A stretch of 64,000 nucleotides of DNA from positions 1-64,000 of the forward strand of contig NZ_QLLY01000004.1 in NCBI RefSeq assembly GCF_003259365.1. Direction: 5' to 3'. This document shows positions 8,991 to 18,447 of the stretch, piece after piece. A program made the translations under genes and the position numbers. The notes under the pieces were generated by a model, which was given only the letters and a program-made list of their open reading frames with translations, was not told the origin of the DNA and did no database searches. Positions within the stretch are counted from its first letter, which is position 1. Each line of letters starts with the position of its first letter. Origin of the DNA: Streptomyces sp. PsTaAH-137 (GTDB lineage: Bacteria > Actinomycetota > Actinomycetes > Streptomycetales > Streptomycetaceae).

Positions 8991-9064
8991 GGTCCGCGGG
9001 GGCGGACCGTCAGACAGAAAAGTCAGGCAGAAAGTCAAACAGAAAAGACTGGCTCACGAGCCTA
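8991..9064 (-). promoter_or_regulatory. ilvD promoter and leader with tandem repeats and hairpin
   Basis: On the minus strand a -10-like TAGGCT (9064-9059) is followed by three near-identical 12-13-nt repeats (plus-strand GTCAGACAGAAAA, GTCAGGCAGAAA, GTCAAACAGAAAA; 9009-9046). Then a perfect 7-bp hairpin, GGTCCGC-loop-GCGGACC (8991-9008), ends 23 nt before the ilvD start. The repeats are strikingly A-rich for this genome. They could be protein sites at the promoter or a structured leader. No leader peptide rich in branched-chain codons is evident. Confidence 0.5.
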
Positions 9065-9143
9065 CGCCGCCGGTCTGTCATCCGGACCGGGTGTCCGGAT
9101 GGCGGGACGGGCGTCTCACGGTTCCGGACCGGGCCCCGCGCCG

Positions 9144-9794
9144 CTACGGGCCTGTGAGGTGGCGCTGGACCACGGGCGCGAGCCGGGTGATGACGTCCTC
9201 GGCGTCGGCGGACGCCAGCGGTTCCGCCTTGATCACGTAGCGGAGCATCGCCGTGCCCACCAGCTGCGCGGCGGCCAGCGAGACCCGCAGCTCGGCCTCC
9301 CGCTCCGGCACGTCGAGGCGGCGGGCGAGCCGGGAGAGCAGCTGGGCCGCGATCAGGCGCCGGAAGACGGCGGCCGCGGTCTCGTTGTTGACGGCGGAGC
9401 GCACGATGGCGAGCAGCGGGGCCCGGGTGGCCGGGTTCTCCCAGACGCCGAAGATGAAACGGGTCAGCCGCTCGCCGACCGCGTCGAGCGGGCCGTCCTC
9501 CACCGCGGCGGGCGCTTGCAGCGCGGGGGCGAACGCCACCTCGATCGACGCGGCGAAGACCTGTTCCTTGGTGCCGAAGTAGTGGTGCACGAGCGCCGGA
9601 TCGACGCCGGCCGCCTTCGCGATGCCGCGTACGGACGTCTTCTCGAAGCCCCGCTCGGCGAACTCCTCGCGGGCCGCGGCGAGGATCAGCTGCCGGGTGT
9701 CCGGGCCGCCCTCCGTGCGCGTACGGGACGGGCGTCCCCGGCGGCGCGCGGGTTCCGGGCGGGCGGGGTGTTCGGGGCGTTCGGGGTCCGTCAT
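9144..9794 (-). CDS. TetR family transcriptional regulator
   Basis: DNA-binding repressor of 216 aa. After a Pro/Arg-rich, disordered N-terminus of about 25 residues comes the TetR helix-turn-helix: [20 protein letters not shown] followed by [21 protein letters not shown]. The C-terminal ligand domain resembles the TetR_C class with a [11 protein letters not shown] helix near the end. The ATG at 9794 overlaps the stop of the upstream sugar-isomerase gene (ATGA), so the two are co-translated and the regulator may control its own operon. The ligand is unknown. Confidence 0.9.
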   Translation of the reverse strand: MTDPERPEHPARPEPARRRGRPSRTRTEGGPDTRQLILAAAREEFAERGFEKTSVRGIAKAAGVDPALVHHYFGTKEQVFAASIEVAFAPALQAPAAVEDGPLDAVGERLTRFIFGVWENPATRAPLLAIVRSAVNNETAAAVFRRLIAAQLLSRLARRLDVPEREAELRVSLAAAQLVGTAMLRYVIKAEPLASADAEDVITRLAPVVQRHLTGP

Positions 9795-10615
9795 GGACGC
9801 GGCACCCGGACCGCGGAGGCCAGGTGCAGGCGGGTGAAGGCCAGGGCCTCGGCGAGGTCGGCCTCGCGCTCGGCGCTCGACATGGCCCGGCGGGTGTTGA
9901 CCTCGATCACGACGTGGCCGTCGAAGCCGCCGGTCGCGAGGCGTTCGAGGAGTTCGGCGCAGGGCTGGGTGCCGCGGCCGGGGACCAGGTGCTCGTCCTT
10001 GTTCGACCCGTTGCCGTCCGCGAGGTGGACGTGGCCGAGGCGGTCGCCCATCCGGTCGATCATGTGCATGGCGTCGGTGCGGGCCGTCGCCGTGTGGCTG
10101 AGATCGACGGTGAAGTGACGGTAGTCGTCCTTCGTCACGTCCCAGTCGGGCGCGTACGCGAGCATCTCGCGGTCCCGGTAGCGCCACGGGTACATGTTCT
10201 CGACGGCGAACCTGACGTCCGTCTCGTCCGCCATCCGCCAGATGCCGCCGACGAAGTCGCGGGCGTACTGGCGCTGCCAGCGGAAGGGCGGGTGGACGAC
10301 CACCGTCGAGGCGCCGAGGCGCTCGGCCGCGCTCTTCGCGCGCTGCAGCTTCGTCCAGGGGTCGGTGGACCAGACGCGCTGCGTGATCAGCAGACACGGG
10401 GCGTGGACGGCCAGGATCGGGATCCGGTGGTAGTCGCTGAGGCGGCGCAGGGCCTCGATGTCCTGGCTCACGGGGTCGGTCCAGACCATGACCTCTACGC
10501 CGTCGTAGCCCAGGCGTGCGGCGATCTCGAAGGCCGTCGCCGTGGACTCCGGATAGACCGAGGCCGTCGACAGGGCGACCTTCGCATCCGGGATGCGCAC
10601 CACTGGTTCTGCCAC
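9791..10615 (-). CDS. Sugar phosphate isomerase/epimerase family protein
   Basis: TIM-barrel protein (274 aa) of the xylose-isomerase-like/AP endonuclease 2 superfamily. Likely metal ligands appear in [37 protein letters not shown] and VVIEVNTR. The exact substrate is not predictable; family members act on sugars, inosose or nucleic acid. The GTG at 10615 is chosen because the upstream in-frame sequence is a Pro/Arg-rich stretch covering a G-rich intergenic tract and has no similarity to the barrel start. It forms a two-gene unit with the TetR regulator downstream. Confidence 0.85.
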   Translation of the reverse strand: MAEPVVRIPDAKVALSTASVYPESTATAFEIAARLGYDGVEVMVWTDPVSQDIEALRRLSDYHRIPILAVHAPCLLITQRVWSTDPWTKLQRAKSAAERLGASTVVVHPPFRWQRQYARDFVGGIWRMADETDVRFAVENMYPWRYRDREMLAYAPDWDVTKDDYRHFTVDLSHTATARTDAMHMIDRMGDRLGHVHLADGNGSNKDEHLVPGRGTQPCAELLERLATGGFDGHVVIEVNTRRAMSSAEREADLAEALAFTRLHLASAVRVPRP

Positions 10616-10641
10616 GGGGACAGAGTACGGGCCTTCTCCTC

Positions 10642-10728
10642 GGGGTGGGGAGGCGGTCCTTTTCGGGGGTGGGGGTGGGTGGCTTGATGGTGGGGGCCCG
10701 TCGCCGGGGGTGCGGGGCGGGGCCGGGG
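10642..10728 (+). repeat. G-run cluster with G-quadruplex potential
   Basis: The plus strand of this intergenic region holds many runs of four or five G. The best motif is GGGGG-TGC-GGGG-C-GGGG-CC-GGGG (10706-10728), four runs with loops of 1-3 nt. A second set lies at 10642-10679. It is upstream of the isomerase gene (minus strand), so the G-rich strand is the template strand for that gene's promoter region. Confidence 0.5.
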
Positions 10729-10797
10729 TGCGGGCGCCGGGCCGGGGCTCGGGCCGGATGGGCGCTCGCCCCGCGCCGGGGGGCCGCCTTGCCCACC

Positions 10798-10816
10798 CTG
10801 CCGCCCTTGGCGGCAG
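10798..10816 (-). terminator. Probable terminator of the Ppx/GppA gene
   Basis: CTGCCGCC (10798-10805) pairs with GGCGGCAG (10809-10816) around a 3-nt loop, starting 27 nt past the stop codon at 10843. The 8-bp GC stem lacks a T-run. Confidence 0.5.
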
Positions 10817-10842
10817 ATTGCCCAAGACGGCGGGGCGGGGTG

Positions 10843-11778
10843 TCAGGAGTGTGGGGGCATCTGGTCGAGGTGGCGGAGGATGACGCCCTCGCGCAGGGCC
10901 CAGGGGCAGATCTCCAGGGTCTCCACGCCGAAGAGGTCCATCGCGCCCTCGGCGACCAGGGCTCCGGCGAGGAGCTGGCCGGCGCGGCCCTCGGAGACGC
11001 CGGGGAGCTCCGAGCGCTCGGTCTCCGTCATGGAGGCGAGCCGCGGCACCCAGTCCTCCAGGGATCTGCGCTTCAACTCCCGCTGGACGTAGAGCCCGTC
11101 GGTGGAGCGGGCCGCCCCGGCGAGCCGGGCCAGCTGCTTGAACGTCTTGGACGTGGCGACGACGTGGTCCGGCGCCCCGAACCGGCTGAACTCCCCCACC
11201 GTGCGCGCGATCTGCGCCCGCACGTGCCGGCGCAGCGCCTTCACGTCGGCGGGGTCCGCCGGGTCGCCGGGCAGCCAGCCCGCCGTCAGCCGCCCGGCGC
11301 CGAGCGGCAGCGACACCGCGGCGTCCGGCTCCTCGTCCATCCCGTACGCGATTTCGAGCGAGCCGCCGCCGATGTCCAGGACGAGGAGTTTGCCCGCGGA
11401 CCAGCCGAACCAGCGGCGGGCGGCGAGGAACGTGAGCCGCGCCTCCTCCGCGCCGGTGAGCACCCGCAGTTCGACGCCGGTCTCGTCCTTGACGCGGGCC
11501 AGGACCTCGTCCGCGTTGGTCGCCTCGCGCACCGCCGACGTGGCGAACGGCAGCAGGTCCTCGACACCCTTGTCCTCGGCGGCCTCCAGGGCGCCTCTGA
11601 CCGTGCCGACGAGCCGCTCCACGCCGTCGGGGCCGATCGCCCCGCGGTCGTCGAGGAGTTGGGCGAGCCGCAGCTCGGCCTTGTGCGAGTGCGCGGGCAG
11701 CGGCCGGGCACCCGGGTGCGCGTCCACCACCAGCAGATGGACCGTATTCGAACCCACGTCGAGGACACCGAGTCTCAT
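10843..11778 (-). CDS. Exopolyphosphatase/pppGpp phosphatase (Ppx/GppA family)
   Basis: Cytoplasmic phosphatase of 311 aa of the ASKHA fold that cleaves inorganic polyphosphate and/or pppGpp. Phosphate-binding loops are [17 protein letters not shown] at the N-terminus and [16 protein letters not shown] (about 135). The family residues [20 protein letters not shown] precede EEARLTFLA. The length matches short actinobacterial Ppx1-like proteins and lacks the C-terminal HD domain of E. coli Ppx. The ATG at 11778 begins directly with the ASKHA strand. The gene is divergent from the Cys-rich protein gene. Confidence 0.9.
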   Translation of the reverse strand: MRLGVLDVGSNTVHLLVVDAHPGARPLPAHSHKAELRLAQLLDDRGAIGPDGVERLVGTVRGALEAAEDKGVEDLLPFATSAVREATNADEVLARVKDETGVELRVLTGAEEARLTFLAARRWFGWSAGKLLVLDIGGGSLEIAYGMDEEPDAAVSLPLGAGRLTAGWLPGDPADPADVKALRRHVRAQIARTVGEFSRFGAPDHVVATSKTFKQLARLAGAARSTDGLYVQRELKRRSLEDWVPRLASMTETERSELPGVSEGRAGQLLAGALVAEGAMDLFGVETLEICPWALREGVILRHLDQMPPHS

Positions 11779-11858
11779 GTACGGAACGCTACTGCGCCCG
11801 TGACGTCCCCCGGCAGGGAAGGTCCGACCGAACCCCTCGGCGCGCTTACTCTGGAACG

Positions 11859-12713
11859 GTGCCAAAGACGAAAAAGGCCAAGGCCGACAAAAGCGGTAAG
11901 AGCGAAAAGAAGGCCAAGTCGGCACTGCTGAAGCAGGGCCAGGACTTGAAGCAGGACGAGAAGGCCATCGACTTTCCGCGCGCCTGGGTCGAGTTCCCCG
12001 ATCCGGCCGACGACGAGCAGGTCTTCCGCTGTGATCTGACATGGCTGACCTCTCGTTGGTCGTGCATCTTCGGCAGTGGCTGCCAGGGCATCCAGGCGGG
12101 GCGCGCGGACGACGGCTGCTGCACGCTGGGCGCCCACTTCTCGGACGAGGACGACGAGAAGCGCGTGGCCGGGTTCGTGGACCGGCTCACGCCCGACATC
12201 TGGCAGCACCACGACGTCGGCACGGAGTCGGGCTGGGTGTCGAAGGACGAGGACGGCGAGCGGCAGACCCGCCCGTACAACGGCTCGTGCATCTTCCAGA
12301 ACCGCCCGGGCTTCAAGGGCGGCGCGGGCTGCTCGCTGCACATCCTGGCTCTCAAGGAGGGCCGCGAGCCGCTGGAGACGAAGCCGGACGTGTGCTGGCA
12401 GCTGCCGGTCCGGCGGACCTACGAGTGGATCGACCGGCCGGACGACACGCGTGTGCTCCAGGTCTCGATCGGTGAGTACGACCGGCGCGGCTGGGGTCCG
12501 GGCGGCCACGACCTGCACTGGTGGTGCACGTCGGCGACCTCGGCGCACGGCGCCGGTGACCCGGTGTACGTCTCCTACCGCCCGGAGCTGACCGAGCTGA
12601 TGGGCCCCGAGGGGTACGCGAAGCTGGTCGAGCTGTGCGAGGAGCGGCTGGCCGCCCTGCCCAAGGGGCTGCCCCTGCTCGCCCCGCACCCGGCGGACCC
12701 CGCCGCCTCCTGA
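11859..12713 (+). CDS. Cys-rich conserved hypothetical protein
   Basis: A 284-aa soluble protein of unknown function. The first 35 residues are highly basic (many Lys). The body contains clustered cysteines: [44 protein letters not shown], then DVCWQLP and WWCTSATS. This layout resembles metal- or iron-sulfur-binding YkgJ/DUF3109-type proteins, which supports a metal-binding role, but I cannot assign one. The GTG at 11859 is the first start in frame; a Lys-rich tail follows at once. It is convergent with the sigma-like fusion gene, 27 bp away. Confidence 0.8.
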   Translation: MPKTKKAKADKSGKSEKKAKSALLKQGQDLKQDEKAIDFPRAWVEFPDPADDEQVFRCDLTWLTSRWSCIFGSGCQGIQAGRADDGCCTLGAHFSDEDDEKRVAGFVDRLTPDIWQHHDVGTESGWVSKDEDGERQTRPYNGSCIFQNRPGFKGGAGCSLHILALKEGREPLETKPDVCWQLPVRRTYEWIDRPDDTRVLQVSIGEYDRRGWGPGGHDLHWWCTSATSAHGAGDPVYVSYRPELTELMGPEGYAKLVELCEERLAALPKGLPLLAPHPADPAAS

Positions 12714-12740
12714 CCCCGCGGCCCGTCACGGCTCCGGCCC

Positions 12741-14516
12741 TCAGGGGGACTGCGGCGGCGCCGTCGGGTCCCCCGGGCCCGGGCTCGCCGTGTCGGACGC
12801 GGTGGGCTCGGGCTCGCTGGTCGCCGGGTCGCTCGGTGTCGGAGTGGGGTCCGGGTCGGTGGTGCCCGGGTCGCTGGGCGTCGGTGTGGGGTCCGGCTCG
12901 GACGGCGACGACGAGCCGCCGCCGTGATGTCCGCCGCCGTGGCCGGGGTGGTGGTGGCCGCCGCCCGGACCGCGTCCGTAGCCGTCGAGGGAGATGACCG
13001 CGCCGGACGGATCGACGGCGATGCGCGCGCTCCAGTGCCCGGCCGGCTCGCGGTCGTGATCCACGTACACCCGGATCGTGCTGGACTCGCCGGGCTTCAG
13101 CGTGCCCGACGTCTGGCTCAGCCAGAGCCAGGAGGCGCCGGTGGACGCCGACCAGTGCACGGGGCCGCTGCCGGACGCCGTCAGCGTGATGAGCGTCGCG
13201 CCGCCGCTGGGCTGGGCCGTCACGGTGAGCCGGCCGGGGCCCGAACTCGCGCGCGTGGGCGGCGAGATCACTTCCACGGAGACGTCGGGCGAGCGGCTGC
13301 CCGCGGTGAAGCGGGGGTCGGGCGTCGTACTGGCGTTGCCCGCGTTCTCGTAGCCGAATCCCGTGCCGTCGGCGCGCTCGCCGTCCAGGCCGTCCGGTCC
13401 CTCGGCCTCGCTGGCGCTGACCGACCGGCCGTCGTTGCCCTCGCCGGTCAGCGGTGCGCCGCGGTAGGCGGCCCACAGGGCGAAGACGGGGGCCGCGACG
13501 ACCGTGGCGACGACCGTCGTCGTGAGGGCACGCGCGCGAAGGCGGTCGCGGCGGGCCGCGCGGTCCTTGGGGTCCATCGGGAAGCCGCGCCGGTCGAAGC
13601 GCGGGGCCCGCAGGTGCGCGCCGTGGGCGGCGTGCATCGCGTGGTGCAGGGCCGCGCGGGGGGCCTCGGCGAGGGGCAGCGCGGCGGGGGTGACCGAGGT
13701 GCCGGGCCAGGCGCCGGGGACGGCGCGCTCGGCGGTGCGGCGGCAGCGCGGGCAGTCGTCCACGTGGCGCACCAGCTCGCGGCGGAGCGCGCTGGACAGC
13801 AGCAGCTGATTGTCCCCGGTGAGGCGGTTGACGCTGGGGCAGGTGCCCGTCTCGACGACGGCGAGCGCGGCGCGGGTCCGCTCGACCTCGCAGGCGGCGA
13901 CGGAGAGCAGCTCGCGCGTGGCGCCCGGATCGGTGCCGAGCACGGCGGCGACCTCGGCGGCGGACAGCTGGTGGCGCACCGCGAGCTCCAGCGCCTCGCG
14001 CTGCTCGGGGCTGGTGCCGGCCGCCTCCGGCCAGGCGAGCAGCGCGAGCTGGCGGCGGCGCTCCTCCTGGAGGAGGCCGTCCTGCGGCGCCTCCGGGGCA
14101 CTCTTGGTGTCCGGGGCGGAGCCGGCCGCGTGCGCCCGCTGCCTGCGGCGCTTGGCCTCCGTCAGGCGGTGCAGACAGGACCAGCGGGCCAGCGCGTACA
14201 GCCACGCCCTGCGGTCGCTCTCCGCGTCGGGCCCGCGTGAGCCGCGCCGCTCGGCGAGGGCGAGGGCGTCCCCGAGGGCGGCGATCGCCTCGTCGTGGTC
14301 GCAGAGCACGGAGAGGCAGTAGGTGAACAGGCCGTCCAGACACGGCTCGTAGCGCGCGGGCGGGCGCTGCGGGGCGGTGCGCGGCACCGGCCGCCTCGCC
14401 CCGGCGCGGTGCGCCCGGTGTGCGCCGGTCGGGTGTGTCGGGGTTTCCGGCCTGCTGCTTGTCACCTGTGCGACCGTAGGCGGCGGGTAGGGCCCCTTCC
14501 GCCCCCTTGAGCACAT
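12741..14516 (-). CDS. Membrane-tethered sigma-like / zinc-finger / BACON fusion protein
   Basis: 591-aa multidomain protein. Residues about 55-125 look like a degenerate sigma-70 region 2 and about 155-215 like region 4 (SAAEVAAVLGTDPGATRELL). A zinc anti-sigma motif H-x3-C-x2-C follows (HVDDCPRC, about 251). One membrane span lies near 332-350 (TTTVVATVVAAPVFALWAA). Outside the membrane, about 410-515 fits a BACON-type beta-sandwich (WLWLSQTSGTLKPGES), followed by His/Gly- and Thr/Pro-rich repeats. So a sigma-like head, its anti-sigma element and an outer sensor are in one chain. The ATG at 14516 has AAGGA upstream. Whether the sigma part works in transcription is unknown. It is divergent from radA. 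Confidence 0.8.
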   Translation of the reverse strand: MCSRGRKGPYPPPTVAQVTSSRPETPTHPTGAHRAHRAGARRPVPRTAPQRPPARYEPCLDGLFTYCLSVLCDHDEAIAALGDALALAERRGSRGPDAESDRRAWLYALARWSCLHRLTEAKRRRQRAHAAGSAPDTKSAPEAPQDGLLQEERRRQLALLAWPEAAGTSPEQREALELAVRHQLSAAEVAAVLGTDPGATRELLSVAACEVERTRAALAVVETGTCPSVNRLTGDNQLLLSSALRRELVRHVDDCPRCRRTAERAVPGAWPGTSVTPAALPLAEAPRAALHHAMHAAHGAHLRAPRFDRRGFPMDPKDRAARRDRLRARALTTTVVATVVAAPVFALWAAYRGAPLTGEGNDGRSVSASEAEGPDGLDGERADGTGFGYENAGNASTTPDPRFTAGSRSPDVSVEVISPPTRASSGPGRLTVTAQPSGGATLITLTASGSGPVHWSASTGASWLWLSQTSGTLKPGESSTIRVYVDHDREPAGHWSARIAVDPSGAVISLDGYGRGPGGGHHHPGHGGGHHGGGSSSPSEPDPTPTPSDPGTTDPDPTPTPSDPATSEPEPTASDTASPGPGDPTAPPQSP

Positions 14517-14661
14517 TTAATCCTTACGGGTGAAACGATCCCTCAAAAGAGGACAGGAACCCCGCATTCGAGGCTGATGCCGTGGCCAGCACGGCTACGC
14601 GGGGCGACCGTCGGCAGGTGGCCCGGAGGGACTGTCAGTGCCGCCCGCTACGGTTTCGCCC

Positions 14662-16080
14662 ATGGCCACGCGTACCAAATCCGCGAACAGCGGCAAGCAA
14701 CGACCGTCGTACCGCTGCACCGAGTGCGGCTGGCAGACGGTCAAGTGGCTGGGCCGCTGCGGCGAGTGCCAGGCCTGGGGGACGATCGAGGAGTACGGCG
14801 CCCCGGCGGTGCGCACGACCGCGCCCGGCCGCGTCACGACCTCCGCGCTGCCCATCGGCGAGGTGGACGGCCGGCAGGCCACGGCCCGCACCACCGGTGT
14901 GCCCGAGCTGGACCGGGTGCTCGGCGGCGGTCTGGTGCCCGGCGCGGTGGTGCTGCTCGCGGGCGAGCCCGGCGTCGGCAAGTCCACGCTGCTGCTCGAC
15001 GTCGCCGCGAAGTCGGCGAGCGAGCAGCACAAGACGCTCTACGTGACGGGTGAGGAGTCGGCGTCCCAGGTGCGGCTGCGGGCGGACCGCATCCACGCCA
15101 TCGACGACCATCTGTACCTGGCGGCCGAGACGGACCTGTCCGCCGTCCTCGGCCATCTGGACGCGGTGCAGCCGTCGCTGCTGGTCCTGGACTCCGTACA
15201 GACGGTGGCCTCGCCGGAGATCGACGGCGCGCCGGGCGGCATGGCGCAGGTCCGCGAGGTGGCCGGGGCGCTGATCCGTGCCTCCAAGGAGCGCGGCATG
15301 TCCACGCTCCTGGTGGGCCATGTCACCAAGGAGGGCACCATCGCGGGCCCGCGCCTCCTGGAGCACCTGGTCGACGTGGTGCTGAACTTCGAGGGCGACC
15401 GGCACGCGCGCCTGCGCCTGGTCCGCGGTGTGAAGAACCGGTACGGGACGACGGACGAGGTCGGCTGCTTCGAGCTGCACGACGAGGGCATCACGGGCCT
15501 GGCCGACCCGAGCGGCCTGTTCCTGACCCGGCGCGACGAGCCGGTGCCGGGCACCTGCCTCACGGTCACCCTGGAGGGCCGCCGCCCGCTGGTCGCCGAG
15601 GTGCAGGCGCTCACCGTCGACTCGCAGATCCCCTCGCCCCGGCGCACCACATCGGGCCTGGAGACCTCCCGCGTCTCGATGATGCTGGCGGTGCTCGAAC
15701 AGCGGGGCAAGATCAGCGCCTTGGGCAAAAGGGACATCTATTCCGCGACGGTCGGCGGCGTGAAGCTCACCGAGCCCGCCGCGGACCTCGCGATCGCGCT
15801 GGCGCTGGCCTCCGCGGCGAGCGACACCCCGCTGCCCAAGAATCTCGTGGCGATCGGAGAAGTGGGCCTGGCGGGCGAGGTCAGAAGGGTCACGGGCGTG
15901 CAGCGCCGGCTGGCCGAGGCGCACCGGCTGGGCTTCACCCATGCCCTCGTCCCGGGCGATCCGGGCAAGGTCCCGGCCGGTATGAAGGTCCTGGAAGTCG
16001 CCGATATAGGGGACGCGCTGCGGGTGCTGCCGAAGAGCCGTCGGCGAGAGGCCCCACGGGAGACGGAGGACCGCCGGTAG
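14662..16080 (+). CDS. radA: DNA repair protein RadA/Sms
   Basis: RecA-like helicase that helps branch migration in homologous recombination (472 aa). It starts with a C4 zinc finger (YRCTECGWQTVKWLGRCGECQAWG), then Walker A GEPGVGKST (about 110), the RadA-specific KNRYGTTDEVGCF motif, and a C-terminal Lon-like domain (about 290-455) with the LPKNLVAIGEVGLAGEVR segment. The ATG at 14662 directly precedes the zinc finger; earlier in-frame starts give an unrelated extension. disA follows 93 bp downstream on the same strand, the usual actinobacterial pairing; RadA is known to interact with DisA in other bacteria. Confidence 0.97.
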   Translation: MATRTKSANSGKQRPSYRCTECGWQTVKWLGRCGECQAWGTIEEYGAPAVRTTAPGRVTTSALPIGEVDGRQATARTTGVPELDRVLGGGLVPGAVVLLAGEPGVGKSTLLLDVAAKSASEQHKTLYVTGEESASQVRLRADRIHAIDDHLYLAAETDLSAVLGHLDAVQPSLLVLDSVQTVASPEIDGAPGGMAQVREVAGALIRASKERGMSTLLVGHVTKEGTIAGPRLLEHLVDVVLNFEGDRHARLRLVRGVKNRYGTTDEVGCFELHDEGITGLADPSGLFLTRRDEPVPGTCLTVTLEGRRPLVAEVQALTVDSQIPSPRRTTSGLETSRVSMMLAVLEQRGKISALGKRDIYSATVGGVKLTEPAADLAIALALASAASDTPLPKNLVAIGEVGLAGEVRRVTGVQRRLAEAHRLGFTHALVPGDPGKVPAGMKVLEVADIGDALRVLPKSRRREAPRETEDRR

Positions 16081-16173
16081 ACTTTGCCCAGGTCTCGCCC
16101 GTGCGTACGAACACGACGGACGAAGGCGAAGAACCCCAGGGCACCCCAAAAGCCTGCGATCCGGAGGAGTGCA

Positions 16174-17298
16174 GTGGCAGCCAACGACCGGGCGACAGCT
16201 CCCGGCAAGTCCGGCGGGAGTTCCGGTGCGGACACTCTGATGCGCGCCTCGCTGAGCGCCGTGGCGCCCGGTACGGCCCTGCGCGACGGTCTGGAGCGCA
16301 TCCTCCGCGGCAACACCGGCGGTCTCATCGTCCTCGGCTCCGACCGGACCGTGGAGTCGATGTGCACCGGCGGTTTCGTCCTGGACGTGGAGTTCTCGGC
16401 CACGCGCCTGCGCGAGCTGTGCAAGCTCGACGGCGGCATCGTGGTCTCCTCCGACCTCAGCAAGATCCTGCGCGCCGGTGTGCAGCTGGTGCCGGACCCG
16501 ACGATCCCCACCGAGGAGACCGGCACCCGGCACCGCACCGCCGACCGCGTCAGCAAGCAGGTCGGCTTCCCGGTGGTCTCCGTGTCCCAGTCGATGCGGC
16601 TGATCGCGCTGTACGTGGACGGGCAGCGCCGCGTCCTGGAGGACTCGGCGGCGATCCTGTCCCGGGCCAACCAGGCGCTCGCGACCCTGGAGCGCTACAA
16701 GCTGCGGCTCGACGAGGTGGCGGGCACGCTCTCCGCCCTGGAGATCGAGGACCTGGTCACGGTCCGGGACGTCACCGCGGTCGCCCAGCGCCTGGAGATG
16801 GTGCGCCGGATCGCCACGGAGATCGCCGAGTACGTGGTGGAGCTGGGCACCGACGGGCGGCTTCTCGCCCTCCAGCTCGACGAGTTGATCGCGGGCGTCG
16901 AGCCCGAGCGCGAGCTCGTCGTACGGGACTATGTGCCCGAGCCGACCGCCAAGCGCTCCCGCACGGTCGACGAGGCGCTCTCCGAGCTGGACTCGCTGCA
17001 CCACGGCGAGCTGCTCGAACTGCCCATCGTGGCGCGGGCGCTGGGGTACACGGGGTCGCCGGAGGCGCTGGACTCGGCGGTCTCGCCGCGCGGTTTCCGG
17101 CTCCTCGCGAAGGTGCCGCGGCTGCCCGGGGCCATCATCGACCGTCTCGTGGAGCACTTCGGCGGGCTGCAGAAGCTGCTCGCCGCCAGCGTCGACGACC
17201 TCCAGACCGTGGACGGGGTCGGGGAGGCGCGGGCCCGCAGTGTGCGGGAGGGGCTTTCGCGGCTTGCGGAGTCTTCGATTCTGGAGCGGTACGTGTAG
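16174..17298 (+). CDS. disA: Diadenylate cyclase DisA
   Basis: Makes cyclic di-AMP from two ATP and scans DNA for branched structures (374 aa). N-terminal DAC domain about residues 25-165, with the active-site motifs present as LDGGIVVS (DGA in B. subtilis, here DGG) and RHRTADR. A linker helix domain follows, and the C-terminus is a helix-hairpin-helix DNA-binding region ([20 protein letters not shown]). The GTG at 16174 has a strong GGAGGAG site. The Gly in place of Ala in the first motif is likely tolerated and family-typical in actinobacteria, but I state this from memory. Confidence 0.97.
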   Translation: MAANDRATAPGKSGGSSGADTLMRASLSAVAPGTALRDGLERILRGNTGGLIVLGSDRTVESMCTGGFVLDVEFSATRLRELCKLDGGIVVSSDLSKILRAGVQLVPDPTIPTEETGTRHRTADRVSKQVGFPVVSVSQSMRLIALYVDGQRRVLEDSAAILSRANQALATLERYKLRLDEVAGTLSALEIEDLVTVRDVTAVAQRLEMVRRIATEIAEYVVELGTDGRLLALQLDELIAGVEPERELVVRDYVPEPTAKRSRTVDEALSELDSLHHGELLELPIVARALGYTGSPEALDSAVSPRGFRLLAKVPRLPGAIIDRLVEHFGGLQKLLAASVDDLQTVDGVGEARARSVREGLSRLAESSILERYV

Positions 17299-17393
17299 CT
17301 CCGCCGGTTTGGCGGGTGGCGTGGTCCCCGGGGTCTTTGGGGGTGCGGGGCGCCTTTGGGGTTCGTCGTCGGCTTCCCGTTGTGGTGGGTTGC

Positions 17394-17417
17394 TCGCGCA
17401 GTTCCCCGCGCCCCTGA
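17394..17417 (+). repeat. Dispersed GTTCCCCGCGCCCC repeat, copy 1
   Basis: Single copy of the 23-bp dispersed element with core CGCAGTTCCCCGCGCCCC, in the convergent gap between disA and the membrane protein gene. Immediately after it, the short stem CCCCTGA-CGGGG... could fold, so this copy may act as part of a terminator. Other copies: 24121-24318, 24374-24511, 37345-37408 and 37467-37489. Confidence 0.85.
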
Positions 17418-17437
17418 CGGGGCGCTCGTCCTCGGCG

Positions 17438-18259
17438 CTAGTCCGCCTTGAGGACGAATGAGGTTTGGGTGCCCGTGAGTTGGGGGGCCTTTGCCTCTAC
17501 CAGGTAGGTGCCCGGGGTGGCCGCGCCCGCCGGCGGGGTCGCGCACCGGGGGGCGCTCGGCCGGCGGTCCCAGGTGAGGGTGTGGGTGACCTTGCCGCCC
17601 GCCGGGACGCGCAGCAGGAGGCCCGCGGCGTTGTCGGACGGGCAGTCCTTCGACGACCAGAACTCCTTGTCGCCGTCCGCCTTGGTGATCGTCACGACCG
17701 CCGTGCGCGGGCCCAGATCGACCTTGCAGGACGTGTCCGTGGAGTTCTTCGCGGCCAGCTCGATGCGCGGCTTCTCCCCGGGCGCGTACGAGTTGTGGAG
17801 GCTGCGCACCGAGAGGGTCACCCCGCCCGCCGTGCAGTCGGGCAGCTTGGACCCTGCCGGGACCTGGTCGCCCGACGCCGTACCGCCGCCGCTGCCCGCG
17901 CCGTCGCCGCCGCCGGCCGAGTCGTCCGAGCCGCCGGTGCCGTCCGAACCGCCACCGCTCCCGTCGCCCGAGCCGTCGCCGGAGCCGCTGCCCGCGTCGC
18001 CGCCGGAGCCGCCCGATGTGTCGCGCCCGCCGGGATGTTGGCTGATCGCGGGGCCGGAGCCGGAGGGGCCGGGCGTGATGGACTGCGTCGGGTGCTTGCC
18101 GTTCGCACCCCCCGCGCCGTTGTTCCCGCCCCCGCCGCCCAAGTTGACGATCCAGACGATCAGCAGCGCGAGCAACGCCACAACGGACACCAGAACGCCC
18201 CTCCGGCGCCAGTAGATGGAGGAGGGAAGCGGCCCGATCGGATTGCGCAGAGATCCCAC
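17438..18259 (-). CDS. Membrane-anchored protein with Gly/Ser linker
   Basis: 273-aa protein of unknown function. A short cytoplasmic head is followed by one membrane segment (about 20-40, GVLVSVVALLALLIVWIVNL). A long Gly/Ser/Asp low-complexity linker spans about 42-135. The outer C-terminal domain has four cysteines (PDCTAGG, TSCKVDL, KDCPSDN, PRCATPP) that could form two disulfides, and a beta-rich pattern ending VEAKAPQLTGTQTSFVL. This resembles the DUF4232-like or immunoglobulin-like exported domains of actinobacteria, without a firm match. Start GTG at 18259. It is convergent with disA; no functional link is proven. Confidence 0.8.
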   Translation of the reverse strand: MGSLRNPIGPLPSSIYWRRRGVLVSVVALLALLIVWIVNLGGGGGNNGAGGANGKHPTQSITPGPSGSGPAISQHPGGRDTSGGSGGDAGSGSGDGSGDGSGGGSDGTGGSDDSAGGGDGAGSGGGTASGDQVPAGSKLPDCTAGGVTLSVRSLHNSYAPGEKPRIELAAKNSTDTSCKVDLGPRTAVVTITKADGDKEFWSSKDCPSDNAAGLLLRVPAGGKVTHTLTWDRRPSAPRCATPPAGAATPGTYLVEAKAPQLTGTQTSFVLKAD

Positions 18260-18447
18260 GGCTCAAACCTTACGAGAGATCGGGCGGTTGTCCGGTGTCC
18301 ACCCGCCGCACCGGACAGCAAGTTTTCAGGATCATCATCATGCCCCCGTCTCGCGCGGACACACGGCGACCCCTGTCTTTCGTCAGGTGCGGGCGGTGAC
18401 CGTCGCCGGAAGTGCCACTCACCTTGTATTGCATACTGTCCGGCACC

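Noticed and set aside
6428..9157. A 909-aa open frame on the plus strand across the kinase and ilvD
   Set aside because: It is antisense or frame-shifted to two well-identified genes, with no domain. Such frames arise from high GC content.
14635..17157. An 840-aa frame on the minus strand over radA and disA
   Set aside because: Antisense to two clear genes. No motif and composition typical of a GC-rich shadow frame.
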